64,000 nucleotides of DNA from CAIYWZ01 sp964497925 (GTDB lineage Bacteria > Pseudomonadota > Alphaproteobacteria > CAIYWZ01), in assembly GCA_964497925.1 (NCBI GenBank), contig CAZCFE010000005.1:22157-86156 (forward strand), given 5' to 3'. Positions 35,228 through 44,784 of the stretch are shown here, piece by piece. A program made the translations under genes and the position numbers. How positions within the stretch are numbered: the first letter of the stretch is position 1; every line of letters begins with the position of its first letter. The notes below the pieces were generated by a model. It had not been told where the DNA came from and made no database searches. It was given only the letters and a program-made list of their open reading frames with translations.

Positions 35228-35425
35228 ATGAATGATGAATTCTTAAAAGAACAATTAGAGCGTTTTAAACAAGAACATAAGGACCTGGACGTACAAATTA
35301 CATCCCTTGCAAATATAGAAACATCTGACGATCTGCATATACACAGGCTCAAAAAAAAGAAATTACTCCTAAAAGATCAAATTAAAATTCTTGAGAGTAG
35401 ACTTATGCCAAATATTATTGCATAA
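35228..35425 (+). CDS. DUF465 (YdcH) family small protein
   Basis: A 65-residue cytoplasmic helical protein of the DUF465 family. It shows the family layout: an N-terminal heptad region (LERFKQEHKDLDVQI), a short polar turn, and the conserved RLKKKKLLLKDQI segment near the end. The function of the family is unknown; the hairpin shape suggests a small coiled-coil partner protein. AGAGGTG lies seven bases before the ATG. It is followed 35 bases later by the aminotransferase gene and may share its transcript. Confidence 0.88.
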   Translation: MNDEFLKEQLERFKQEHKDLDVQITSLANIETSDDLHIHRLKKKKLLLKDQIKILESRLMPNIIA

Positions 35426-35460
35426 TTTAGCCAATTTAAAAAATCCGGAAAGGTTAAATT

Positions 35461-36624
35461 ATGTCTTTTTTATCCCTAAGAGCTCAAAGTATAAAACCAT
35501 CAGCAACATTTGCCGTTGCAAAAAAAGCAAAAGATCGAAAAAGAGATGGTCTGGAGGTGTTTGACTTAAGCGTTGGAGAACCTGATTTTCCAATGCCTAC
35601 ATACATACACCAAGGAATTCAAAGCGCACTTCAAGGGGGGAAAACAAAGTACACAAACATAGACGGGATTTTAGAGCTTAAAACTCAAATCTGCTATAAA
35701 TTTGAAAAAGAAAACAACCTGAAATTTGATCCGGAAAATATCATCGTCTCCACAGGCGGAAAGCAAGTTCTTTTTAATGCTTTTTTAGCCACCCTTGATC
35801 CACAAGATGAGGTCATTGTGCCTAATCCCTACTGGGTTTCTTACCCTGAAATGATTCGCTTTGCGCAAGGAACAGTCATAAACTGCCCCGCGAACGAAGA
35901 ATTCAAAATCACCCCAGAAACGCTCATTAAATGCATCACTCCAAAAACAAAATGGTTAATTTTAAATTCTCCCTCAAACCCCACTGGAGCTGTTTATAGT
36001 GAAAATGATTTGAAAGAATTATCCAAAGTGTTATTAGAGAATCCTCATGTTTGGATTATGACAGATGATATCTATGAGCATTTAATCTATGACGATTTAA
36101 AGTTTTATAATATACTTAATGTTTGCCCTGAACTTCAATCACGAACACTTATCGTTAATGGCTTCTCAAAAGCATTTGCCATGACAGGACTTCGTCTTGG
36201 GTATGGAGCAGGCCCTGCCGAACTGATAAAAGCCATGACCACGATCCAATCACAATCAACCTCCAACGCAAGCTCTTTAATCCAATATGCTGGTCTTTGC
36301 GCCCTTCAAGGGGATATGGGGTTCCTACACAGCTGGAGAGAGGATTACCAAAAAAGACGTGATTTATGCCTTGAAATATTAAGAGAAAGCCCTCACCTTT
36401 CCATTCAAAAACCCCAAGGGGCATTCTATGTTTTACCAAAACTAATCGACCTCTTGGATGATACAGAGTTCGCGGTAAGTCTGCTAGAAGAAACAGGCGT
36501 AGTTGTTGTGCCAGGATCCGCTTTTGGCGCTCCAGGCCATTTTAGGATATCATTCTCAGTTGCCCAAGAAACCCTTCAAGAGGCATGTACTAGAATCGTT
36601 CGCTTCTTGTCTAAAAATCTTTAA
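35461..36624 (+). CDS. aatA: Aspartate aminotransferase (class I, AatA type)
   Basis: A PLP enzyme of 387 residues exchanging the amino group between aspartate and 2-oxoglutarate; in alphaproteobacteria of this type it often also accepts prephenate. Seen: SVGEPDFPMP at the N-terminus, STGGKQVLFN, LNSPSNPTGAVY, the PLP lysine K237 in GFSKAFAMTGLRLGYG, and the C-terminal Arg in HFRISFS. Its stop codon overlaps that of the convergent acnA gene in a shared TTAA. It links amino-acid nitrogen with the TCA cycle enzyme encoded opposite. Confidence 0.92.
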   Translation: MSFLSLRAQSIKPSATFAVAKKAKDRKRDGLEVFDLSVGEPDFPMPTYIHQGIQSALQGGKTKYTNIDGILELKTQICYKFEKENNLKFDPENIIVSTGGKQVLFNAFLATLDPQDEVIVPNPYWVSYPEMIRFAQGTVINCPANEEFKITPETLIKCITPKTKWLILNSPSNPTGAVYSENDLKELSKVLLENPHVWIMTDDIYEHLIYDDLKFYNILNVCPELQSRTLIVNGFSKAFAMTGLRLGYGAGPAELIKAMTTIQSQSTSNASSLIQYAGLCALQGDMGFLHSWREDYQKRRDLCLEILRESPHLSIQKPQGAFYVLPKLIDLLDDTEFAVSLLEETGVVVVPGSAFGAPGHFRISFSVAQETLQEACTRIVRFLSKNL

Positions 36625-39173
36625 ACCAGAGCTCTGAATACTTTCAACAAAACTCCTTGGTGACGATATTGATCAATTTCTTCTTCTGTATCAAGACAGC
36701 ATATCAAAGAAAACTCCCTAAGCTGATTGTCCGCTGAAATGATTTGTAACTTGACTCTTTTCTTCACAGATAGACCCGACTCAAGGCCGATGATATTGAT
36801 CTTTTCATTGCCCAAAAGCTGTAAATCATGTCGCGACTGCCCTTGATCAAAAAGTAATGGTAAAATCCCCATTCCCACAAGGTTAGACCTGTGAATTCTC
36901 TCAAAGCTTTGCGCAACAACGGCTTTCACACCAAGCAACAAAGACCCTTTCGCTGCCCAATCCCGTGACGAGCCAGTTCCATATTCCTTTCCAGCAAAAA
37001 TCACCAAAGGCGTATTGTATAAATTTGCAACATCATAAATACTTTGAACATCACCAGAGTCATGAAATCTTGAGAAACCCCCTTGAATTTGAGGGGTCAT
37101 TTCATTTTGAATTCTGGTATTGGCGAACGTGCCACGCACCATCACTTCGTGATTTCCACGACGCGATCCATATGAGTTAAATTCAACTTCATCCACGCCT
37201 TTTTCACTTAAGTACTTTCCCGCTGGGCTGCTTTTTTTGATCGAGCCTGCAGGGGATATATGATCCGTGGTAATGCTATCTCCAAAAATCGCCAATATAT
37301 TCGCATTTTTTATGTCCCTTACCTCAAAAGGGGTGAGTTTTGCCCCGTCAAAATAAGGAGGGCACTGAATATACGTGCTATCTTGGTCCCAAGCATATGT
37401 TAGGCTTTCTTGAGTCTGGATTGCCTTCCACGCATCATCTCCTTCAAAAATGTGATCATATTTTTTACAAAATTGATCACTTCGAAGTACTCGCTCAATA
37501 ACAGAACGCACTTCTTGATCTTGCGGCCACACATCTTTTAAATAAACAGAATTCCCCTTATCATCTTCCCCCAAAGGATCTTGCGCAAGGTTCACCATCA
37601 TATTTCCAGCCAATGCATATGCAACAACAAGAGGGGGAGATGCTAAATAATTTGCCTTTACCTGTGCATGTATACGTCCTTCAAAATTACGATTCCCGGA
37701 TAAAACAGCTGCCACGGTTAAATTCTTTTCATCAATCAATTTGGCCACATCCTCAGAAAGAGGCCCCGAGTTTCCGATACATGTTGTACAGCCATGCGCC
37801 ACAATAGAAAAACCCATCGCATCCAAGTCTGCTTGCAGCCCAGATTCAGTTAAATATTGACCAACAACCTGCGATCCTGGAGCAAAAGATGTTTTTACCC
37901 ATGGCTTCACCTTAAGACCTAATGCTCTTGCTTTACGCGCAACCAGACCTGCTGCAATCAAAACATAAGGGTTGGATGTGTTGGTGCAGCTTGTAATTGC
38001 AGCAATGACGATACTTCCCTCCCCCATTTTTTCCACATTCACATCGTTTAATAATGGAAAAGATGATGGCACATCTTTTAATAAAACTCGATCTTGCGGC
38101 CTTTTTGGACCGGCAAGGCATGTTTGAATTGATGCTAAATCACACTCAACCACCTCATCAAAAGCATCATCTGATAATTCTTGATACCACAAACCTTGCT
38201 CTTTAGCGTAGGCCTCAACAAGCTTTACGTGATGATCAGAGCGTCCAGTGATTTTTAAATATTCGATAGTTTCTTGGTCTATCGGACAATATCCACAAGT
38301 AGCGCCATATTCAGGCGCCATATTTGCCAACGTTGCACGGTCGGGCAAAGAAAGCTTTTCATACCCCTCTCCATAAAACTCAACAAATTTTCCAACAACA
38401 CCTTTTGCACGAAGCAATTGAGTGATCGTTAAAACAAGATCTGTTGCCATCACCCCTTCTGGTAATTTACCTTTAAGTTTCACACCTACCACTTTTGGAA
38501 TCATCATATAAATTGGAGATCCCAGCATCACTGCTTCTGCTTCTATTCCCCCAACTCCCCAACCTAACACACCAAGCCCATTAACCATAGTCGTATGGGA
38601 ATCTGTACCCACCACGGTATCCATATAAACTTCTTTATCTTTAGAAACCCAGGCAACCTTAGCCAAATATTCTATATTAACCTGATGACAAATCCCAACA
38701 CCAGGGGGCACAATTCTCATATTATCAAAAGCCCTTTGCGCCCATTTAAAAAAAGTATATCGTTCTTGATTGCGCGCATACTCAAGTTTCATATTTTTAG
38801 AAAAAGAATCCATCCCTCCTGAAAAATCAATCATCACCGAATGGTCAATCACCAAATCAACAGGTTTTAAAGGGTTTACTTTTCGCGCATCCCCTCCCAC
38901 GTTAGCGACAGCATCTCGCATTGCAGCCAAGTCAGCCACAGCCGGAATGCCGCTAAAATCCTGCATCAAAACACGCGTGGGGGAAAATGGAATTTCAATC
39001 TCACTTTTGTTTAAAATTCCATCTATCATTTCTTTATCTGGATTTAATCTGATGATATTTTCAAGTAAAACGCGAAGAGAAAATGGGATTTTTTTTAAAC
39101 TATCCGGCCGAACAAAATCCTTTATTTGGACAAAACGATAAATCTCTCCATCAATATTTATTTCTCTAAGCAT
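36621..39173 (-). CDS. acnA: Aconitate hydratase A
   Basis: Interconverts citrate and isocitrate in the TCA cycle using a [4Fe-4S] cluster. The 850 residues are somewhat shorter than the common 890 but complete. Cluster ligands C396 (SCTNTSNP), C462 and C465 (GCTTCIGNSG) are present, as are the substrate arginine region and the swivel-domain GSSRDWAAKG. AGGGGG precedes the ATG. A promoter with overlapping palindromes lies just upstream. Its end overlaps aatA by four bases in opposite orientation. A working aconitase argues against a fully ATP-parasitic lifestyle. Confidence 0.98.
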   Translation of the reverse strand: MLREINIDGEIYRFVQIKDFVRPDSLKKIPFSLRVLLENIIRLNPDKEMIDGILNKSEIEIPFSPTRVLMQDFSGIPAVADLAAMRDAVANVGGDARKVNPLKPVDLVIDHSVMIDFSGGMDSFSKNMKLEYARNQERYTFFKWAQRAFDNMRIVPPGVGICHQVNIEYLAKVAWVSKDKEVYMDTVVGTDSHTTMVNGLGVLGWGVGGIEAEAVMLGSPIYMMIPKVVGVKLKGKLPEGVMATDLVLTITQLLRAKGVVGKFVEFYGEGYEKLSLPDRATLANMAPEYGATCGYCPIDQETIEYLKITGRSDHHVKLVEAYAKEQGLWYQELSDDAFDEVVECDLASIQTCLAGPKRPQDRVLLKDVPSSFPLLNDVNVEKMGEGSIVIAAITSCTNTSNPYVLIAAGLVARKARALGLKVKPWVKTSFAPGSQVVGQYLTESGLQADLDAMGFSIVAHGCTTCIGNSGPLSEDVAKLIDEKNLTVAAVLSGNRNFEGRIHAQVKANYLASPPLVVAYALAGNMMVNLAQDPLGEDDKGNSVYLKDVWPQDQEVRSVIERVLRSDQFCKKYDHIFEGDDAWKAIQTQESLTYAWDQDSTYIQCPPYFDGAKLTPFEVRDIKNANILAIFGDSITTDHISPAGSIKKSSPAGKYLSEKGVDEVEFNSYGSRRGNHEVMVRGTFANTRIQNEMTPQIQGGFSRFHDSGDVQSIYDVANLYNTPLVIFAGKEYGTGSSRDWAAKGSLLLGVKAVVAQSFERIHRSNLVGMGILPLLFDQGQSRHDLQLLGNEKINIIGLESGLSVKKRVKLQIISADNQLREFSLICCLDTEEEIDQYRHQGVLLKVFRALV

Positions 39174-39191
39174 AAAAACCCCCTAAATTTC

Positions 39192-39210
39192 AGTAATTAC
39201 TTACAAGTAA
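39192..39210. repeat. Overlapping palindromes at the acnA promoter
   Basis: AGTAATTACT (39192-39201) is a perfect ten-base palindrome and TTACTT-AC-AAGTAA (39197-39210) a perfect 6-2-6 palindrome sharing five bases with it. The second covers most of the predicted -10 element, so they may form a repressor site. Confidence 0.5.
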
Positions 39211-39234
39211 AGCACAGTTTTTCTCAAAAGTCAA
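39206..39234 (-). promoter_or_regulatory. Predicted sigma-70 promoter for acnA
   Basis: On the minus strand, TTGACT (39234-39229), 17-base spacer, TTTACT (39211-39206), 33 bases upstream of the acnA start codon. The -10 element overlaps the palindrome at 39197-39210. Confidence 0.55.
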
Positions 39235-39337
39235 AATACCCGATAGAGACAAATAGATACCAAGTTTTAAATTAAGTTGTAGTTTTTAATTTTTTTTGAT
39301 AGTTTTAACGCACAAATCAAAATACACAAGGGAACTT

Positions 39338-42300
39338 ATGTCTCAAGGTCTTAATCATGTTTTTCAAATCAAGGATATACTGAAAAAAAATCAATCATGC
39401 CTTTGGGTTATCCACAACGAAGCGCTTGCTATTGAGGCCTTAGCTCTTGCAAAGTTTGTACTAGGAGACTCTGAGGTTTTATATTTCCCCGCATGGGACA
39501 CACTACCTTATGATCGCATATCCCCCCTTCCTCAAATCATGGGGCAAAGGCTTTATACTCTATCAAGAATATTGAAAAATCCCAGTAACACACTCGTCAT
39601 TTCAACGCCAAGCGCACTCATGCAAAAACTCCCCCCTCAAGACATAGTGCAAACTTCATTTAACAGTATCAAAATAGGCGATTGCTTTTCCATGCAAGAC
39701 CTATCTCACAACCTTTTAAATCTGGGCTACAGACGTGTTGAGTGCGTCAGAGAACAAGCTGAATTCTCAATCCGGGGTGGGTTATTTGATGTTTCCATCC
39801 CACAAATCAACCAAGAATCAGAAGGATTCAGGCTAGATTTTTTTGGAGATACGATTGAAAATATTCGAACTTTTGATCTTTCTTCTCAAAGAACTATCAT
39901 AAATATCACTGACTCCATTTCTTTTGGTGCGGCAAGCGAAATTCGCCTTAATCAAAAGAATATTGAAAATTTCAGAACAAAATATCGAAACTTGGTCCAC
40001 AAAACAAAAACAGAAGAAGATCCTCTTTATATCAACATCAGTCAAGGCCTTACCTATCCTGGCATGGAGCACTGGCTGCCTCTTTTTTACGATCACACAA
40101 CACTTTTTACGGACTATCTTCCAGAATCATGGGCTGTGGTAGAAGACCCTTTATCAAAGCTTCACTGGCAACATAAAGTCACTCAATATCAAGAACATTA
40201 CATATCCAGGCTTGAATATTTAAAAACAACTCAAAAATCAGGGATTCTCCCCTATTTTCCTGTTGATGTTTGCGACATGATTGAAACAAATGCCTTTAAC
40301 TGGAAAAATGTATACCAAACCGAATCTAAAGAACATGGATTTCTGCCTTCATCTATAGATGATGCTATACAAAACACCACCCCCATTAAATTAATAACGC
40401 TATCCTCCAAAGGTTCAATTGAGCGGTTAAAACTGATTTTAAATGATAAAGGCATTTCGAGTTTCAAAGAAGTGGAAAACTTTTCAGACCTCAAGCTTGG
40501 TATAAATTTAACCAATCTGCCCATCTCAAAAGGTTTCTTACATAAAGACATCGCCATCATCACAGAAGAAGACCTATTTGGCGAAAAATTATCCATGTCA
40601 AAAAAAAGCACAAGCAAACGCGCAAAAGAAGTCTTAATGGAGGCATCTTCACTTGCACCTGGAGACCTGGTCGTGCACGATGATCATGGAATTGGACGAT
40701 TTTTAGGCCTTCAAACAATCCCTGTTTTGCAAACCCCCCACGATTGCATTTGCCTTGAGTATTCAAACGGTGATAAGCTTTATGTCCCTATCGAGAATAT
40801 TAACATTCTAACCAGATACGGGAGCGATAATGCCTCGGCCGAGCTTGACCGCCTAGGAAGCGCAAGCTGGCAACTTCGTAAAGCAAAAGCAAAAGACCGT
40901 ATCAAAGAGATAGCGCACCATCTCATTTCCATGGAAGCAACAAGGCAAACTAAAAAAGGCCGGATCTATCATAAAACTGCCGAATATGACCTCTTCGAGG
41001 CCACTTTCCCCTACGTAGAAACGCAAGATCAAGAAAAAGCAATTCAGGATATCTTGGAAGATCTTTCCTCAGGAAAACCCATGGATCGCCTCATTTGCGG
41101 GGACGTCGGGTATGGAAAAACAGAAATTGCAATCAGAGCTTCATTTCTAATTGCTCATGAAGGGGCACAAGTTGCTGTTATTGCTCCCACTACCCTTTTA
41201 TGTAGACAGCACTTTAAAAACTTCCATGAAAGGCTTGCTCCTTTTGGGATCAAGGTTAAACAACTTTCAAGACTTGTCAGCACAAAAGAAGCAAACCAAA
41301 CTTATAGTGATCTTGAAAATGGAGATGTTAATGTTATTGTCGCAACACACGCTCTTTTAAAAGACAAAATCAAATTCAAAGATTTAGGATTAGTGGTTAT
41401 TGATGAAGAGCAACATTTTGGCGTCGCACAAAAAGAAAAGCTCAAAACTCTGGCAAATGATGTGCATCTTCTAACCCTTTCTGCAACCCCCATCCCTCGA
41501 ACACTTCATATGGCTTTATCAGGGCTTAGGTCCATGAGTATCATAGCAACACCTCCCGTGGACAGAATGGCGATTCGAACATTCATTACCCCTTTTGATC
41601 CTGTTGTCATCAAAGAAGCCTTACTGCGTGAGCATTATCGAGGTGGACAGAGTTTCTACGTTTGTCCTCGCATTGAAGACATAGAGGAGGTAAGGCTGAT
41701 GCTTGCAGAAATGGTTCCAACTCTCAAAGTTTTTGCAGCTCACGGCCAAATGAATCCCAAAGATTTAGATGAAATCATGAATCAATTTTGCGAAGGGCAA
41801 GCTCATATATTGCTTGCAACCAATATTATTGAATCAGGAATCGACCTATCTTCCGTAAACACAATAATTATACACAGATCTCATCTTTTTGGATTATCTC
41901 AACTTTATCAATTAAGAGGTCGTGTTGGAAGATCAAAAGTCAGAGCTTATGCCTATTTAACGACCCCAAATTTAAAAAAGAATGAAGCATTAAGCGAGAC
42001 ATCTCTAAAGCGTCTTGAAATTATGGGAACCCTTGATTCTCTTGGCGCAGGATTCAGAATCGCCTCGCACGATATGGACCTAAGAGGAACAGGAAATTTA
42101 ATTGGCTCTGCGCAGTCAGGCCATATCAAAGAAATTGGGGTTGAGCTTTATCAACAACTCCTACAAGAAGCCATCGAACAAGGTAAAACCCTAGAGCCTA
42201 TTCAGGAACACTTCACACCAGAGATTAAAGCCGATATACCGGTTTACATTCCAGACACCTATATTAAAGATTTAGGTCTTCGGATGACTATCTACAGACG

Positions 42301-42649
42301 CCTTGGTGCATTGTCTTCATTTGAAGAAATCGAAGATATTTCAGCTGAGTTTGCTGATCGGTTTGGGAAAATACCCACATCACTAAATAACCTTTTCTCT
42401 ATTATCAAACTAAAGATTATATGCAAAAATATCAACATTGAAAAATGCGATATTGGACCCAAAGGAGCTGTTTTATCATTTTGGAAAAATAAACCTCAAA
42501 ATATCGATGGCGTTTTATCATGGGTGAGCTCCAGACAAGGCCTTGCAAAACTAAGACCTGATGGAAAACTTATCTTAATTGGAACTTGGGAATCTGCCCA
42601 AAAAGCAATCGTAACTCTTCAAACACTTCTTCCAACAATTCCATCTTAA
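39338..42649 (+). CDS. mfd: Transcription-repair coupling factor Mfd
   Basis: DNA translocase that removes RNA polymerase stalled at lesions and brings in UvrA. The start at 39338 is chosen because AGGGA lies six bases upstream; an earlier TTG adds 14 residues without a ribosome site. The 1103 residues contain the UvrB-like N-terminal domain (FPAWDTLPYDRISP), the RNAP-interaction (CarD-like) domain around DLVVHDDHGIGRFLG, the helicase core with Walker A CGDVGYGKTEIA, DEEQHFGV, SATPIPRTLHMAL, and the translocation motif RGRVGRSKVRAYAYL, then the TRCF C-terminal domain. Full length and intact. Confidence 0.97.
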   Translation: MSQGLNHVFQIKDILKKNQSCLWVIHNEALAIEALALAKFVLGDSEVLYFPAWDTLPYDRISPLPQIMGQRLYTLSRILKNPSNTLVISTPSALMQKLPPQDIVQTSFNSIKIGDCFSMQDLSHNLLNLGYRRVECVREQAEFSIRGGLFDVSIPQINQESEGFRLDFFGDTIENIRTFDLSSQRTIINITDSISFGAASEIRLNQKNIENFRTKYRNLVHKTKTEEDPLYINISQGLTYPGMEHWLPLFYDHTTLFTDYLPESWAVVEDPLSKLHWQHKVTQYQEHYISRLEYLKTTQKSGILPYFPVDVCDMIETNAFNWKNVYQTESKEHGFLPSSIDDAIQNTTPIKLITLSSKGSIERLKLILNDKGISSFKEVENFSDLKLGINLTNLPISKGFLHKDIAIITEEDLFGEKLSMSKKSTSKRAKEVLMEASSLAPGDLVVHDDHGIGRFLGLQTIPVLQTPHDCICLEYSNGDKLYVPIENINILTRYGSDNASAELDRLGSASWQLRKAKAKDRIKEIAHHLISMEATRQTKKGRIYHKTAEYDLFEATFPYVETQDQEKAIQDILEDLSSGKPMDRLICGDVGYGKTEIAIRASFLIAHEGAQVAVIAPTTLLCRQHFKNFHERLAPFGIKVKQLSRLVSTKEANQTYSDLENGDVNVIVATHALLKDKIKFKDLGLVVIDEEQHFGVAQKEKLKTLANDVHLLTLSATPIPRTLHMALSGLRSMSIIATPPVDRMAIRTFITPFDPVVIKEALLREHYRGGQSFYVCPRIEDIEEVRLMLAEMVPTLKVFAAHGQMNPKDLDEIMNQFCEGQAHILLATNIIESGIDLSSVNTIIIHRSHLFGLSQLYQLRGRVGRSKVRAYAYLTTPNLKKNEALSETSLKRLEIMGTLDSLGAGFRIASHDMDLRGTGNLIGSAQSGHIKEIGVELYQQLLQEAIEQGKTLEPIQEHFTPEIKADIPVYIPDTYIKDLGLRMTIYRRLGALSSFEEIEDISAEFADRFGKIPTSLNNLFSIIKLKIICKNINIEKCDIGPKGAVLSFWKNKPQNIDGVLSWVSSRQGLAKLRPDGKLILIGTWESAQKAIVTLQTLLPTIPS

Positions 42650-42675
42650 TATTTTAATTTTTGGTCAAATAAAAC

Positions 42676-42704
42676 TTGCTTTTCTTGTTCAAATGGGCTA
42701 CAAT
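42676..42704 (+). promoter_or_regulatory. Predicted sigma-70 promoter for potABC
   Basis: TTGCTT (42676-42681), 17-base spacer, TACAAT (42699-42704), between mfd and potA, 34 bases before the potA start codon. Confidence 0.6.
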
Positions 42705-42738
42705 TTTAACTATATTAAGATAAAAAAAAAGAGAAATT

Positions 42739-43878
42739 ATGGCCAAACTAAATCATTTCAATCGTCTAGAACCTTGGCAAGATCCAAAAGCAAAGCCATT
42801 GATACAGCTTGAAAATATTTCAAAAAGCTACAATGGTACCATGGCTGTAAATAATTTTTCTTTATCTATTTATAAACACGAATTCTTTTCACTTTTGGGC
42901 GGATCTGGTTGTGGAAAAACAACTATTTTGCGCCTAATCTCGGGACTTGAAACCCCTACTTCTGGAAAAATATTTATTGATGGAATTGATATTTCTCAGC
43001 ACCCTCCTTATGAACGTCCTGTGAACATGATGTTTCAATCTTACGCCTTGTTTCCACATATGACAGTTGCTCAAAATATTGCTTTTGGCCTGCATCAAGA
43101 ACATCACTCTAAACATGAAATCAAGCACCGTTTAGAAAACGTCCTTGAGCTTGTTCAGCTGCAAGATTACGCCACCAGAAAACCTGATCAGCTTTCTGGT
43201 GGACAAAAACAAAGAACAGCCCTTGCTCGAAGCCTAGTGAAACAGCCAAAAGTTTTACTGCTTGATGAGCCCTTAGCTGCACTTGATAAAAAACTTCGTG
43301 AAAAAACACAGTTTGAGCTTGTCAACATCCAAGAAAAACTCGGCGTCACATTCGTTATGGTCACACACGACCAAGAAGAAGCAATGACTATGTCAACACG
43401 AATCGGCATCATGGAAGAGGGAAAGGTCCGTCAAGTCGGAACGCCAAATGAAATTTATGAATTCCCTAATTCTGTTTTTGTTGCAGACTTTATCGGATCT
43501 ATTAATATTTTTGAAGGATTTGTAATCGAAGATGAGCCTGATCATATTTTAGTAAAATCAGAACAAGCCGGATGTGATCTTTATGTCAGCCACTCTTCTG
43601 CTGCCCCCATCGGCGCACAAGTCCACATTGCCATTCGCCCAGAAAAAATCTTTGTCACAACTCAAGATCCAAACATGTCACAAAATTACGCAAAAGGCGT
43701 TGTTAAAGAAATCGGATATTTAGGTGATGTCTCAATTTACCATGTCGAAATAGAAAGTGGAAAAATAATCTTGGCAACTATTCCCAACCAAGCAAAGCAA
43801 GCTGAGCACCCCGTTGAATGGGATGATGAAGTCTATTTGTTTTGGAAGGCTGACAACTGTATCGTACTCACACATTAA
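42739..43878 (+). CDS. potA: Spermidine/putrescine ABC transporter ATP-binding protein
   Basis: The 379-residue ATPase of the polyamine importer. Walker A GGSGCGKT (54-61), signature LSGGQKQRTALARSL, Walker B VLLLDEPLAALDKKLR, switch His in MVTHDQEEAMTMS, and a C-terminal TOBE/OB regulatory domain (HIAIRPEKIFV and later). The proximal PotA-type N-terminal extension of about 22 residues and the TOBE domain separate it from LivF-type ATPases. Polyamine specificity is inferred from its partner permeases. It has its own promoter after mfd and is 12 bases before potB. Confidence 0.92.
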   Translation: MAKLNHFNRLEPWQDPKAKPLIQLENISKSYNGTMAVNNFSLSIYKHEFFSLLGGSGCGKTTILRLISGLETPTSGKIFIDGIDISQHPPYERPVNMMFQSYALFPHMTVAQNIAFGLHQEHHSKHEIKHRLENVLELVQLQDYATRKPDQLSGGQKQRTALARSLVKQPKVLLLDEPLAALDKKLREKTQFELVNIQEKLGVTFVMVTHDQEEAMTMSTRIGIMEEGKVRQVGTPNEIYEFPNSVFVADFIGSINIFEGFVIEDEPDHILVKSEQAGCDLYVSHSSAAPIGAQVHIAIRPEKIFVTTQDPNMSQNYAKGVVKEIGYLGDVSIYHVEIESGKIILATIPNQAKQAEHPVEWDDEVYLFWKADNCIVLTH

Positions 43879-43890
43879 AGATCTTGAAAA

Positions 43891-44784
43891 ATGAAAAAGC
43901 ATGACTCTCATCTTGAAAGATTTTTATTCTCGGTTCTTCCTTATTTATGGGTTATATTTTTCTTGGCAATCCCCCTTGCAATTTTGTTAAAGATAAGCTT
44001 TTCTGAACCAATCATTGGAAAACCTCCATACGCAGATATGCTCTCATGGCTTGATAATAAAACGCTACAAATCAAAATTACCCTTATTAACTTCTTTTCA
44101 ATTTTCGAAGATCCTCTTTATGTATTCACATATCTTCAATCAATAAAGATTGCTTTTATTTCAACTGTTTTATGCCTGCTCCTTGGGTATCCTTTAGCTT
44201 ATTTCATCTCAACATGCTCAGCAAAGTGGCGTATTATTTTGTTGATGATGGTTATGCTTCCTTTTTGGTCTTCATTTCTGATTCGTATTTATGCATGGAT
44301 TATTCTCCTTAATCCAAACGGGATCATCAATTCATTTTTGATTAAGCTAAATATCATATCCATTCCTCTACCATTAGGAAATAATTTAACTGCTGTTATC
44401 ATCGGCGTTGTTTATTGCTATTTGCCTTTTATGATTTTGCCTCTTTACACTTCATTGCAAAAAATTGACCCCGTTCTTCTTGAGGTCGCCTATGATCTAG
44501 GCGCAAGACCATTTAAAGCTTTTTGGAAAGTAACCCTCCCTCTTTCTTATAGTGGGGTGATTTCAGGGTCAATGCTTGTCTTTATTCCTGCAGTAGGAGA
44601 ATTTGTCATCCCTGAATTATTAGGTGGACCCGAAACGTTAACTATTGGCCGTATTTTATGGGGTGAGTTCTTTCACAACAGAGACTGGCCAATTTCTGCA
44701 GCAATTGCTGTGGCGCTTATGTTTCTCACAGCTATCCCTTTGATGCTCATTCATAAAATTGAAAGTAATAAAAATGCCGCGTAA
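43891..44784 (+). CDS. potB: Spermidine/putrescine ABC transporter permease
   Basis: A 297-residue inner-membrane protein with six helices. The binding-protein-dependent permease motif (EAA loop) is LLEVAYDLGARPFKAFWKVT, which contacts PotA. The periplasmic segment after helix 1 (SEPIIGKPPYADML) is typical of PotB/PotH. It pairs with PotC to form the pore. It starts 12 bases after potA and overlaps potC by 11 bases, so the three are one operon. The uptake substrate is most likely putrescine or spermidine. Confidence 0.9.
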   Translation: MKKHDSHLERFLFSVLPYLWVIFFLAIPLAILLKISFSEPIIGKPPYADMLSWLDNKTLQIKITLINFFSIFEDPLYVFTYLQSIKIAFISTVLCLLLGYPLAYFISTCSAKWRIILLMMVMLPFWSSFLIRIYAWIILLNPNGIINSFLIKLNIISIPLPLGNNLTAVIIGVVYCYLPFMILPLYTSLQKIDPVLLEVAYDLGARPFKAFWKVTLPLSYSGVISGSMLVFIPAVGEFVIPELLGGPETLTIGRILWGEFFHNRDWPISAAIAVALMFLTAIPLMLIHKIESNKNAA

